Assembly (NCBI GenBank): GCA_964564035.1 | Contig: CAZLZN010000011.1 | Coordinates: forward strand, 1 to 41,289 | Length of the DNA: 41,289 nucleotides | Source: JAHIGH01 sp964564035 | GTDB lineage: Bacteria > Patescibacteriota > Microgenomatia > Levybacterales > UBA12049 | Reading direction: 5' to 3' | In this document: positions 8,250 through 15,597 of the stretch, in pieces | Numbering within the stretch: the stretch's first letter is position 1 | Layout of the letters: every line of letters begins with the position of its first letter | Position numbers and translations under genes: made by a program | Notes under the pieces: model-generated | Told to the model about the DNA's origin: nothing | The model's input: only the letters and a program-made list of their open reading frames with translations | The model's database searches: none

Positions 8250-10601
8250 ATGAAAAAAACATATATTAAATTACAAAGTTTATTACTCGCAATTTTACTG
8301 ACAGCAGGGCAGATGATGCCGGGGGTTGCCGCGGCGCAGGAATTGTCGGCGCCTCAGGCGCCGGAAGCACCTATTGTGAGCAGTACACCGCCCGAGAGCC
8401 CTACCGCGCCGGAAGCACCATCCGCACCTGCCGCGTCTTCAGCACAAACCCCCAGTGATCCCGGGCAAGTAAGCGGATCAAACCAAGAGCCTGCCGGCTC
8501 CAATAATAATACTCAAACCGAACCAGCCATGACACAACAGGAAAAAGACCGTGAGGCACAAAAAAAGACCGCCGCCGAGGAATTTATAGCTAACTATAAC
8601 GCTCAAAATACCGGAGCGGGAAGTACCGCGCCATCAACCGGAGTTGTTTCAAACGGCAATAACGGCGACACTACTATATCGACAGGGAACGCCGTGAACG
8701 GCGCGAGTGTCGCGACTAATTCGAATAACAATATAAATACAAGTGCCGCGGCACCTTCTACGGGCAGTAACAACACATCCGGAGCGAGTGTAATTAATAA
8801 TGGTAACGGCGCGGGTTCTTCAAATAATTCAACAGCAAATACAAATAGCGCGAACGTCACAGAGCAGAATAATTCTGCTGTTATCAAAAGCAACCTGGAT
8901 CAGTCAAGCGTAACCGGCACGAATCAATCTTCGTTTAATAACGGCAGTACAACGCTTACGACCGGGGACTCCAATACATCGGGGACGATCATGAATAGTG
9001 TTAACACCAATATCGACGGCGTTATGGTATCCGAATTTAATATCGCTGATGATCACAAAGGAGATATTGTCCTAACGCCGGACGCATTTTTGGCAAATTG
9101 CATTTCCGGATGTGCCGGACAAAATCTCGCGGTTAATTCCGGAAACGGCGCCAATTCGCAAAATAGCACAGCATCAAATACCACGACTGATACAGCTGTT
9201 TTCCAAAACAATGACGCGGCTGTCGGTAATTCAATGACGCTGAGCGCGAATTCAGGCGATAACACATCGAGCTTTAATACCGGAGGAAATACTATTATAA
9301 ATACAGGGGACGCTAATGTATCGGCGAATTCTTTAAATTTTGTAAATAATAATATTTCGGGGAATGTGGTATTTGGTGTGGTAAATATTTACGGCACGCT
9401 CGAGGGGGATATAATTCTGCCTGATTACACGATCACAGGATTTAATCAGGGAGTCTTTGCTCAAAATACAGGCAACGGCGCGCTTTCTCAAAATTCAACC
9501 GCAGTTACCAATACGAATAACGATGCTGCTTTCCAAAATAATGACGCGACAATCGTAAATAAACTGATACTAAACGGGGATACGGGAAATAATTCGTCGG
9601 AATTTAATACAAACGGGAACACCACAGTCAAAACAGGACAAACAAACGCTCAGGCAAATGTACTCAACGTTGCAAATACAAATACACAAAATGCACCTGT
9701 ATGGCTGGTTTTGATAAATGAAGCAGGTAAATGGTTCGGTCAGCTTCTGGGTGTTCCGGACGGACAGAATTTCGCGGGATCAGACGGTACAAGATTCGAA
9801 ATAGGACAAGACGGGCAGATCAGTGCAAGCAACAACGCGAACGGTGCCGGGTCGGTGAATAATACGAACATTGAGAATAATTCAACAAATACAACAGCGC
9901 AAAATAATAGTGCGGATATAAATAACACCCTGAACTTATCCGCAAATACAGGAGGAAACAGGGCTGATTTTAATACCGGCGGAAATAATTATATAAATAC
10001 AGGCAACGCGAATATAATCGCGAATATAATTAATTTCGCCAATAATAATATAACCGGCAATAATCCGCTTTTTGTAACTGTGGTGAACGTGTTTGATAAA
10101 TGGATCGGAGATTTCGTAGCACCGGGGCAGAAAAAAATGGAAAAACAGACGGCAAGCAATAACAACAATCCGGGTCAGGAACAAAGTACTACCATAAATA
10201 TAAATACAGCAGAAAATGCAGAAAAGTCTGCAGGCCATTCGCAAGAGAGACAGCAAGAAATCGATTACACGCTTACAGCAATCGCGCCTAAAAAGATGAA
10301 TGCCTACGGAATAGCCGCAGCGGGACTCACAGGTGCCGATGAAAATAATGTATATATAAATTCGTGGAATTTGGCTTCTGTGAATACCGAGAGCAATAAG
10401 GTAGCAGGTATAAGCAGTTCGGGTAAAGACAAACTTCTCGCCAGTGCGTCACTTGACAGCAACTATAGCAAAGTAGCGGGGACCAAAGCCGTAAGAATAA
10501 ATCTGGCTTGGCTTATATTATTAATACCGGCCGGAGTGATGATGCTGATTATAAAAAGAATTGCCGGCAGGTTAAATTACAGAAAAAATTATTATGAGTA
10601 A
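8250..10601 (+). CDS. Membrane-anchored NTGG-repeat surface protein
   Basis: 783 aa. A signal peptide (1-29, ending VAAAQ) leads into a Pro/Ala/Glu/Ser-rich stalk-like stretch (30-100). A half repeat (134-165) and four full NTGG repeats follow, starting near 184, 298, 408 and 529, with SFNTGG/DFNTGG turns and (N)NNI(S/T)GN ends. Hydrophobic strands between repeats (VVFGVVNIYG, FVTVVNVF) suggest a buried solenoid core. A Cys pair is at 284/288. A C-terminal transmembrane helix (about 751-768) and basic tail anchor it; there is no LPxTG. It is the longest of the three repeat proteins and its stop overlaps the next start by 8 bases, so the two are translationally coupled. Role inferred: adhesion or surface fibre. 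Confidence 0.82.
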   Translation: MKKTYIKLQSLLLAILLTAGQMMPGVAAAQELSAPQAPEAPIVSSTPPESPTAPEAPSAPAASSAQTPSDPGQVSGSNQEPAGSNNNTQTEPAMTQQEKDREAQKKTAAEEFIANYNAQNTGAGSTAPSTGVVSNGNNGDTTISTGNAVNGASVATNSNNNINTSAAAPSTGSNNTSGASVINNGNGAGSSNNSTANTNSANVTEQNNSAVIKSNLDQSSVTGTNQSSFNNGSTTLTTGDSNTSGTIMNSVNTNIDGVMVSEFNIADDHKGDIVLTPDAFLANCISGCAGQNLAVNSGNGANSQNSTASNTTTDTAVFQNNDAAVGNSMTLSANSGDNTSSFNTGGNTIINTGDANVSANSLNFVNNNISGNVVFGVVNIYGTLEGDIILPDYTITGFNQGVFAQNTGNGALSQNSTAVTNTNNDAAFQNNDATIVNKLILNGDTGNNSSEFNTNGNTTVKTGQTNAQANVLNVANTNTQNAPVWLVLINEAGKWFGQLLGVPDGQNFAGSDGTRFEIGQDGQISASNNANGAGSVNNTNIENNSTNTTAQNNSADINNTLNLSANTGGNRADFNTGGNNYINTGNANIIANIINFANNNITGNNPLFVTVVNVFDKWIGDFVAPGQKKMEKQTASNNNNPGQEQSTTININTAENAEKSAGHSQERQQEIDYTLTAIAPKKMNAYGIAAAGLTGADENNVYINSWNLASVNTESNKVAGISSSGKDKLLASASLDSNYSKVAGTKAVRINLAWLILLIPAGVMMLIIKRIAGRLNYRKNYYE

Positions 10602-11763
10602 AAAATTTCAAATTATTACAATCGTTATGCTTTCATGCCCATTTGTTTTCCACGCTGTACAAGCTGAAGCGGCGGAGATAAATATCTCGGGCAACGGTTC
10701 GGAAACTGTAAATGAGGCCGTGGTCGATAATGCGTCAAGCGAGCAGTTAAATCAAAATAATGACGCTCAGATAGATAATAATTCGTCAAATAATTCTGAC
10801 ACCGGGGCAAACACTTCTAACAACAGCACCGGTGAGACCAATATAACAACAGGCGACGCGAGCCAAAATATAACACTGAGCAACAGCGCGAATGTCTCGG
10901 CCGTGAATCAGGATTGTTGCCCGGAAAGCGCCGGCGGTACGAGCATAAATATATCAAATAACGGTTCGGGATCAAACTCGAATGCCCTAGTTGAGAATTC
11001 GGACAATCAGACTATAAATTCGAATAATGAAGCAATTGTTTATAATAATATCAACAGTTCGGCGGCAACAGGTAATAATACTATAAAGTCAAACACAGGC
11101 CCAAGCATGATCCGGACGGGAGACGTTAATTCTAAAATTTATCTTGAAAATGAAAACCTAAATCAGTCATATATTAATAACAGAAAAGTTGAGGAAAATA
11201 ACGGTTATATAAAAATCAGCGGTAACGGAGCTTTTTCAAAAAATACCGTAAAACTGGATAATAAAACAAAAAGTATTTTATCAGGCGAGAATAAAACCGT
11301 TATACGTAATTATATAAATACAGACCTGTCGACAGGGAATAATAATGTGTCAGAAAACTCGGGATTAATAGCAATAATAACCGGGAGCATTTTTTCAGAT
11401 ATAAAATCCGGTAATTCTCTCAATAAGAATATATTCGTATTGGACTGCTGTATCGCCAAAGCGGAAGCTTCCGAAAAAGCGCCGGAAAACGGACAGAAAA
11501 AAGAAGAGGCACCATCTCAACAACCCGCGACAACTCCTGCCAGCGCGTCGATATCAAATTCCGTTTCAACAGGCAATTCGGCAGGCTCTTCAGGACCATC
11601 GGATTCTAGCGGGCAAGTGGCCGGAATAACCGCGAGGCATTTGCCTATAACAGGCAATAACTGGCTGTTTTTCTCTTTACTTGGAAACATCATTATGCTG
11701 TTTTTAGGCGCATACCTAAGACTGCGCTCCGGTAATGGACCGCCGGCTTATGTTTACGCGTAA
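10594..11763 (+). CDS. LPxTG-anchored NTGG-repeat surface protein
   Basis: 389 aa. Signal peptide 1-27, then three repeats of the same family as the two upstream proteins (from about 30, 118 and 208), with SGNGAFS and STGNNN turns, and Cys-Cys pairs at 108/109 and 285/286. A Pro/Ser/Gly-rich linker (290-345) leads to a sortase signal: LPITG at 350-354, a hydrophobic helix (357-374) and Arg-containing tail. The dedicated sortase gene follows 45 bases later, which fits the substrate-enzyme pairing. Probable role: covalently attached or polymerised surface component; whether a wall or a pilin-like polymer is the acceptor is unknown. Confidence 0.85.
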   Translation: MSKKFQIITIVMLSCPFVFHAVQAEAAEINISGNGSETVNEAVVDNASSEQLNQNNDAQIDNNSSNNSDTGANTSNNSTGETNITTGDASQNITLSNSANVSAVNQDCCPESAGGTSINISNNGSGSNSNALVENSDNQTINSNNEAIVYNNINSSAATGNNTIKSNTGPSMIRTGDVNSKIYLENENLNQSYINNRKVEENNGYIKISGNGAFSKNTVKLDNKTKSILSGENKTVIRNYINTDLSTGNNNVSENSGLIAIITGSIFSDIKSGNSLNKNIFVLDCCIAKAEASEKAPENGQKKEEAPSQQPATTPASASISNSVSTGNSAGSSGPSDSSGQVAGITARHLPITGNNWLFFSLLGNIIMLFLGAYLRLRSGNGPPAYVYA

Positions 11764-11781
11764 AAAATAATTCTAGCGCTA

Positions 11782-11805
11782 AACAGACTTGATGTCTGTT
11801 TTTTT
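11782..11805 (+). terminator. Intrinsic terminator between LPITG gene and sortase gene
   Basis: AACAGAC (11782-11788), a 5-base loop, GTCTGTT (11794-11800) and a T7 run (11799-11805). The sortase ATG follows only 3 bases after the T run, so the sortase mRNA must come by readthrough or from a promoter hidden in the region; the structure also covers the place of a normal Shine-Dalgarno. Confidence 0.75.
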
Positions 11806-11808
11806 AAT

Positions 11809-12363
11809 ATGAAATTTGGTAAATTATTCGGAAATATATTAATCATCACAGGTCTGTGCGGAATTTTGTATACGTTTTTTCCGCTGGCTCAGGCTTATAT
11901 TCAGCCTCCGCAGTCTACTGTTGAAAAAAATATTAAGACTAATCTCACTATATATATTCCAAAAATCGGCGCTTATGCGAATATTATCACGAATGTAGAC
12001 CCTGTTGATGAGAGTATCTATAATGAAGCGCTCAAGAAGGGAATAGCACGCGCGCGCGGAACCGCTTTGCCGGGCGGGCGGGGTACATCTTTTTTGTTTG
12101 CTCATTCTTCCGCGCCGCCTTGGGAGAATACGAGATTTAACAGTGTTTTCTTGCGACTAAATGAGCTGGAACGGGGAGATTTAATAGCAATCAGGAACAA
12201 GGACAAAGAGTTCAAGTATGAAGTATATGACAAAAAGGAGGTTTGGCCGGATGAAGTGAAGTATTTAAATAGATCCGACAAAGATGAACTTATACTACAG
12301 ACATGTACGCCTATCGGGACATCACTTAAGAGACTTCTGGTTTTTGCCTCGATTGCCCCGTGA
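11809..12363 (+). CDS. Small sortase (class D/E-like)
   Basis: 184 aa. Residues 7-29 are an N-terminal signal anchor, so the catalytic domain lies outside the membrane. The sortase triad is visible: His99 in LFAHSS, Cys166 in LILQTCTP (the TLxTC motif) and Arg175 in SLKRLLVF. Sortases cleave LPxTG between Thr and Gly and transfer the protein to an amine nucleophile. The LPITG protein encoded directly upstream is the obvious substrate. The catalytic domain is compact and close to class D/E sortases; assigning the class needs a tree. Confidence 0.9.
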   Translation: MKFGKLFGNILIITGLCGILYTFFPLAQAYIQPPQSTVEKNIKTNLTIYIPKIGAYANIITNVDPVDESIYNEALKKGIARARGTALPGGRGTSFLFAHSSAPPWENTRFNSVFLRLNELERGDLIAIRNKDKEFKYEVYDKKEVWPDEVKYLNRSDKDELILQTCTPIGTSLKRLLVFASIAP

Positions 12364-12417
12364 ACCATTCATGCCCATTAGCCACTCTACTTGCGCGCGG
12401 TCGGACGGACTGAAGCT

Positions 12418-12627
12418 ATGGGAATTATTTCTCTTTCTGATATATACTTGATTATGTTTGCCGGTTTCTGCTTCAACTATGTGAAATTTATTTTTGCGCG
12501 CAAATCTGGGAGTAGTATTCTCGCGCTCATACTCATTTTTTCCGTCACGCCCTTTTTGGTGGGCGGGCTCATCTCCTTTACGTATAAGGATGGGAAAATA
12601 TTCTTTCATGAAGTCTTTTTATCATAG
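12418..12627 (+). CDS. Small two-helix membrane protein, hypothetical
   Basis: 69 aa from the ATG at 12418 (a TTG at 12391 is possible but would add a non-hydrophobic stretch). Two hydrophobic segments (about 5-25 and 32-52) separated by FARKSG predict a hairpin membrane protein. There is no clear Shine-Dalgarno. Its place right after the sortase suggests it belongs to that locus, but I recognise no family, and a chance ORF cannot be excluded. Confidence 0.42.
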   Translation: MGIISLSDIYLIMFAGFCFNYVKFIFARKSGSSILALILIFSVTPFLVGGLISFTYKDGKIFFHEVFLS

Positions 12628-12671
12628 CTTTATATAAAAATCAACAAGGAATAAAGATAAATTGTGGGGTC

Positions 12672-12708
12672 TTGACAAAAATTAGCAGTCTTGGTATATT
12701 AGTGCTAA
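12672..12708 (+). promoter_or_regulatory. hsp20 promoter with CIRCE (HrcA) operator
   Basis: TTGACA (12672-12677), 17-base spacer, TATATT (12695-12700). Overlapping it is TTAGCAGTC (12682-12690), 9 bases, TAGTGCTAA (12700-12708). The CIRCE consensus is TTAGCACTC-N9-GAGTGCTAA, so each half-site matches 8 of 9 and the spacing is exact. The operator covers the -10 box, so HrcA binding would block RNA polymerase and heat would release it. Confidence 0.85.
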
Positions 12709-12734
12709 ATTTACGGGAAGGGGGTGATAAAAAT

Positions 12735-13142
12735 ATGGCACATGATCTGACAAGATTTTTAGGATTTCCAAGCATTGTTCCATCTGCATGGAACGACGAA
12801 GACTTTTGGCCTCAGGCATCAAATACTTCCAGCGGTGTATCAATTTCCGAAGACGAAAAAAATATCTTTATAGAAGTGGCAGTACCGGGGATTGAAGCGA
12901 AGAATATCGATGTTACGGTCAAAGATAACCAAGTCTGGATCCACGGTGAACAAAAAGAGGAAGAAAAAGACAAGGCGAGAAAATATTATAGAAAAGCCAA
13001 CCGGTCTTTCTCTTATACTATCGCAATACCGGGCGATGTGGACGCGAATATTGATCCTACGGCCGAGTGCAAAAACGGCGTGATGACTGTTACGTTCCAG
13101 AAATCACCAAAGGCTCAGCCGAAAAAGATCCAGGTAAAGTAA
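12735..13142 (+). CDS. Hsp20 / small heat shock protein
   Basis: 135 aa from ATG 12735, chosen because GGGGGTGAT ends 6 bases before it. The alpha-crystallin domain spans about 33-125 (SISEDEKNIFIEVAVPGI, then CKNGVMTVTF, the family's G-x-L-type motif) and the end has the IQV (I-x-V) tail used for oligomer assembly. It works as an ATP-independent holdase in the cytosol. It is a single-gene unit with a CIRCE promoter before it and a strong hairpin after it. Confidence 0.93.
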   Translation: MAHDLTRFLGFPSIVPSAWNDEDFWPQASNTSSGVSISEDEKNIFIEVAVPGIEAKNIDVTVKDNQVWIHGEQKEEEKDKARKYYRKANRSFSYTIAIPGDVDANIDPTAECKNGVMTVTFQKSPKAQPKKIQVK

Positions 13143-13160
13143 TATCTGTATGCAAATTTA

Positions 13161-13198
13161 ATTACGATGGAGGCGCGGCAGGCGCCTCCATTCGTAAT
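13161..13198 (+). terminator. Strong hairpin after hsp20
   Basis: ATTACGA (13161-13167) and TGGAGGCGC (13168-13176) pair with GCGCCTCCA (13182-13190) and TCGTAAT (13192-13198), with one bulged T and a 5-base loop. This makes a 16-bp stem, GC-rich inside. No T run follows on the + strand, so it may end or protect the mRNA by structure alone. Confidence 0.65.
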
Positions 13199-13199
13199 A

Positions 13200-13318
13200 A
13201 GAAGCAAGAATTAAGAATCAAGAATCAAATTTAGAATTTAAAAGTGTTTTATTCTGAATTCTAAATTCTACATGCATAATTTCGAGCGTAAGCTAAATTA
13301 ATAAGATAAGCTAAATTC
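13200..13318. repeat. AT-rich stutter repeats between convergent genes
   Basis: AAGAATC-type units repeat at 13206-13228, TAGAATTTA is mirrored as TAAATTCTA about 30 bases later, and AAGCTAAATT occurs twice (from 13291 and 13309 approximately). No coding or RNA gene is visible. Confidence 0.6.
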
Positions 13319-13343
13319 TGCTATCGGAGCATGAGGACTACGA

Positions 13344-13835
13344 TCAGGGGTTGAATTTGGATTTGCGGACTAATTTGGCTGTACTGATTATCTCCATGAC
13401 CTGGCCGTTTCTTGTTTCGATCTGAGTGGCTCCTGTCTGTTCGCGATAATCCTGAACGAGATCGGAAAGTGTCTTGTTCTGTTCGCTGAGATCAAAGCGC
13501 AGATCTTTGAGCTTCTGGGCGATCGTCGCGACCGAGGGCTGTTTGGATATCTGCTGTTTGATGGAATTGCGCGCTTTGGCTACGTCTTTGAGCTTGATGC
13601 TGGCTTCATTGTATGCGGGGCTATTGTTGAAAGAGTCGTCATACATTTCACGGACTTTTTTGATTTCATCGCGGAGTTTGTCAGTGCTTTCAATGTGGTT
13701 CTTGATGAGCTCTTCGAGACTGAGAAGCGCTGTTGCCTGATCCGCGCCGCCGAGAGCGTCTTCGGATACTGCACTATCTGTTGATTCAACTATATCTCCG
13801 TCGATTATTTCTTCGTTTGGATTCTTGTCGTCCAT
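13344..13835 (-). CDS. Coiled-coil protein, hypothetical
   Basis: 163 aa from the ATG at 13835 (MDDKNPNEEI); an upstream start at 13910 would add a basic stretch that does not look like the rest. The N-terminal 30 residues are acidic and low-complexity. The remainder is predicted helical with heptad-like patterns (SLEELIKNHIESTDKLRDEI, later LSEQNKTLSDLVQDY). No membrane segment or catalytic motif is seen. The family is unknown to me; similar acidic-head coiled-coil proteins are common in CPR genomes. Confidence 0.7.
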   Translation of the reverse strand: MDDKNPNEEIIDGDIVESTDSAVSEDALGGADQATALLSLEELIKNHIESTDKLRDEIKKVREMYDDSFNNSPAYNEASIKLKDVAKARNSIKQQISKQPSVATIAQKLKDLRFDLSEQNKTLSDLVQDYREQTGATQIETRNGQVMEIISTAKLVRKSKFNP

Positions 13836-13954
13836 ACTCTCTACAATATACACAATATGACGGCGTAAAATCAAGCCCCATTTCCTTGTCAGGATTTTGT
13901 CAAGTTTCATGTGATAATTTTAATATAATACATTCATTATAAGTAGATATCAGT

Positions 13955-14461
13955 ATGACAAAAGTTGAATCTGGAAGAGAAAGACCACCGCATTCACCGC
14001 TTTATCAAGTTGCGGAAGACGCTGCAGGAGTATACAGGGGAATAGCGGTTGAAACTGAAATCAAAGGCAAAGGTGAAGTAGGCCGGGAGGGCAGATGGAA
14101 TGCGTTTAGAGACCGCACGCAGACTCGGTTCCCTCAACTGACGGTTTACGCAGCTAGAATCGCAGAAGTAGCATTAACTGCTGGTAAGCTTAGTGAATCA
14201 AATCCTGCAAGTGATAGAGTCGCCCTAGGTGCTTTTAATATAGCGGGAAATCCGATTACACGAAGATTTTTGGCTGATACTGCAATTTATAGAGCGTCTA
14301 AAAGCGGAGAAGGAATCGAGGACGTAGTAAGGCAAATTAAAAATGATGCTGGACTCGGAATAGGCTTACGGCCAACTCTTACAGAATTAGTCATGGACGT
14401 ATTTAAGGGGACAATTAAAACCGGTACCAAAACTAAAGAGAAACATACAGATGCCGCTTAA
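13955..14461 (+). CDS. Hypothetical protein
   Basis: 168 aa, soluble, no signal peptide. It starts with a polar, charged stretch (TKVESGRERPPHSP), followed by a region rich in Ala and Arg with predicted helices (TVYAARIAEVALTAGKL, TRRFLADTAIYRASKSGEG). TATAAT (13924-13929) lies upstream. I recognise no family. It diverges from the coiled-coil gene and ends 32 bases before nth. Confidence 0.6.
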   Translation: MTKVESGRERPPHSPLYQVAEDAAGVYRGIAVETEIKGKGEVGREGRWNAFRDRTQTRFPQLTVYAARIAEVALTAGKLSESNPASDRVALGAFNIAGNPITRRFLADTAIYRASKSGEGIEDVVRQIKNDAGLGIGLRPTLTELVMDVFKGTIKTGTKTKEKHTDAA

Positions 14462-14481
14462 AGTACGTGCGATCTCCGTGC

Positions 14482-14487
14482 TATAAT
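14482..14487 (+). promoter_or_regulatory. -10 element placing nth start at the transcript start
   Basis: TATAAT (14482-14487) is 6 bases before the ATG at 14494, which predicts a leaderless nth mRNA. The -35 is weak (TTAAAG, 14458-14463, 18-base spacer). Confidence 0.45.
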
Positions 14488-14493
14488 GACTGA

Positions 14494-15138
14494 ATGCCCG
14501 AACTATCATATACCGAAAAAAAGTATAAAGTTTTAGAGATTATTAAACGTCTGGCCGCTATTTATCCCGACCCCAAAACTGTTTTGAGGCATGAAAACCC
14601 GCTGCAACTGCTTATCGCAACAATTCTTTCGGCGCAGGCTACAGATAAGCTGGTGAATACTGTGACTCCCGGTCTATTCCAGAAGTATAAGACCGCCGAG
14701 GATATAGCGGGCGCTCCCTATGAAGAATTTGACAGCGCAATTTCCAAAATAAATTTTCACCGCAACAAAGCAAAAAATATTCAGGCGGCGTGTAAAATAC
14801 TGATTGAAAAGTACGGAGGACGGGTTCCCGATACAATGGACGAACTGGACGCCCTGCCGGGTGTCGCGAGAAAAACTGCCAATGTAGTACTGGGGGATGC
14901 TTTTGACAAGCCCGAGGGGATTGTTGTTGATACTCATGTTTTGCGGTTAAGTCGCAAGCTAGGGCTTACTGCACATACCGACCCTGTGAAGGTAGAACTG
15001 GAACTTATGGAGATTGTACCGAAAGGGGAGTGGAGAGCTTTTGCGCATTATCTGATCAATTTCGGCCGTGAGTTTTGTCCGGCCAGGCCTCACAAATGTA
15101 CTGACTGCCCGCTGGGCGAGATGTGCCCGGACCCGTAA
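14494..15138 (+). CDS. nth: Endonuclease III (DNA glycosylase/AP lyase)
   Basis: 214 aa, normal length. The helix-hairpin-helix LPGVARKTANVVLG carries the catalytic Lys, and VDTHVLRLSRKLGL carries the catalytic Asp. The C-terminal iron-sulphur loop is intact: Cys-x6-Cys-x2-Cys-x5-Cys (FCPARPHKCTDCPLGEMC). The enzyme removes oxidised pyrimidines from DNA and cuts the abasic site in base excision repair. Confidence 0.96.
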   Translation: MPELSYTEKKYKVLEIIKRLAAIYPDPKTVLRHENPLQLLIATILSAQATDKLVNTVTPGLFQKYKTAEDIAGAPYEEFDSAISKINFHRNKAKNIQAACKILIEKYGGRVPDTMDELDALPGVARKTANVVLGDAFDKPEGIVVDTHVLRLSRKLGLTAHTDPVKVELELMEIVPKGEWRAFAHYLINFGREFCPARPHKCTDCPLGEMCPDP

Positions 15139-15187
15139 AATTTTCAATTTTCATTTTTCAATTTTTAATTAAATAATAAATTTTCAA
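15139..15187. repeat. AT-rich flank of the four-helix-bundle gene
   Basis: Repeats of TTTTCAATTTT-type words between nth and the minus-strand gene. Similar words in inverted orientation (GAAAATTAAAAATTT) are found at 15554-15597 on the other side of that gene. Confidence 0.6.
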
Positions 15188-15553
15188 TTACTTCGTGTTA
15201 ACAGCAATTTTGGAAAATATTAAAGTCAATTCCTGAGCTTCGGACCAATAATCCCGGCAGTATTCCTTATTTTCACTTACAGCTTTTGCGAGCATTCTAA
15301 GCCATAATTTTGTTTCCTTAGACTCTTTTTTGCATATAAATATTTTATTTTTAAAATCTTTTTTACTACTTGCTCCATTTGCTTCACAATAGTTTGTTCC
15401 AATACTTGTACCGGATCTTATTAATTGATTAATAATTGGGTTAGTTATCTCGTTTCTAGGGGTGTTTTTACACAGTTCGATTATTTTCTCCGCAAATACA
15501 GCTGTTCTTTCTTCAAGATCGTATTTATTCTTTTGATTTAAATTTTTTATCAT
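15188..15553 (-). CDS. Four helix bundle protein (23S rRNA IVS-type)
   Basis: 121 aa matching the four-helix-bundle/23S rRNA intervening-sequence protein family: DLEERTAVFAEKIIELCKNTP, then the hallmark QLIRSGTSIGTNYCEANGA, then FICKKESKETKLWLRML. Family members are widespread and often found in rRNA insertions or as sporadic intergenic genes; their biochemical role is unsettled. Here the gene is on the opposite strand to nth, is markedly AT-rich, and is flanked by AT-rich partially inverted sequences, which suggests a recently inserted cassette. One conserved domain, no signal peptide. Confidence 0.88.
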   Translation of the reverse strand: MIKNLNQKNKYDLEERTAVFAEKIIELCKNTPRNEITNPIINQLIRSGTSIGTNYCEANGASSKKDFKNKIFICKKESKETKLWLRMLAKAVSENKEYCRDYWSEAQELTLIFSKIAVNTK

Positions 15554-15597
15554 TTAATTTTCAATGAAAATTAAAAATTTAAAATTGCAAATTTAAA
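15554..15597. repeat. AT-rich flank, right side
   Basis: TTAATTTTCAATGAAAATTAA and TTTAAAATTGCAAATTTAAA words; the first is itself nearly palindromic. It partly overlaps the last codons of typA. Confidence 0.5.

Noticed and set aside
8603..9928. Antisense frames of 60-96 codons inside the second repeat gene
   Set aside because: They arise from the repeated Asn/Thr-rich codons read backwards and have no start signals.
12322..12609. 95-codon minus-strand frame opposite the small membrane protein
   Set aside because: Highly basic, no family look, overlaps the sortase end antisense; the plus-strand frame has a credible membrane protein pattern.
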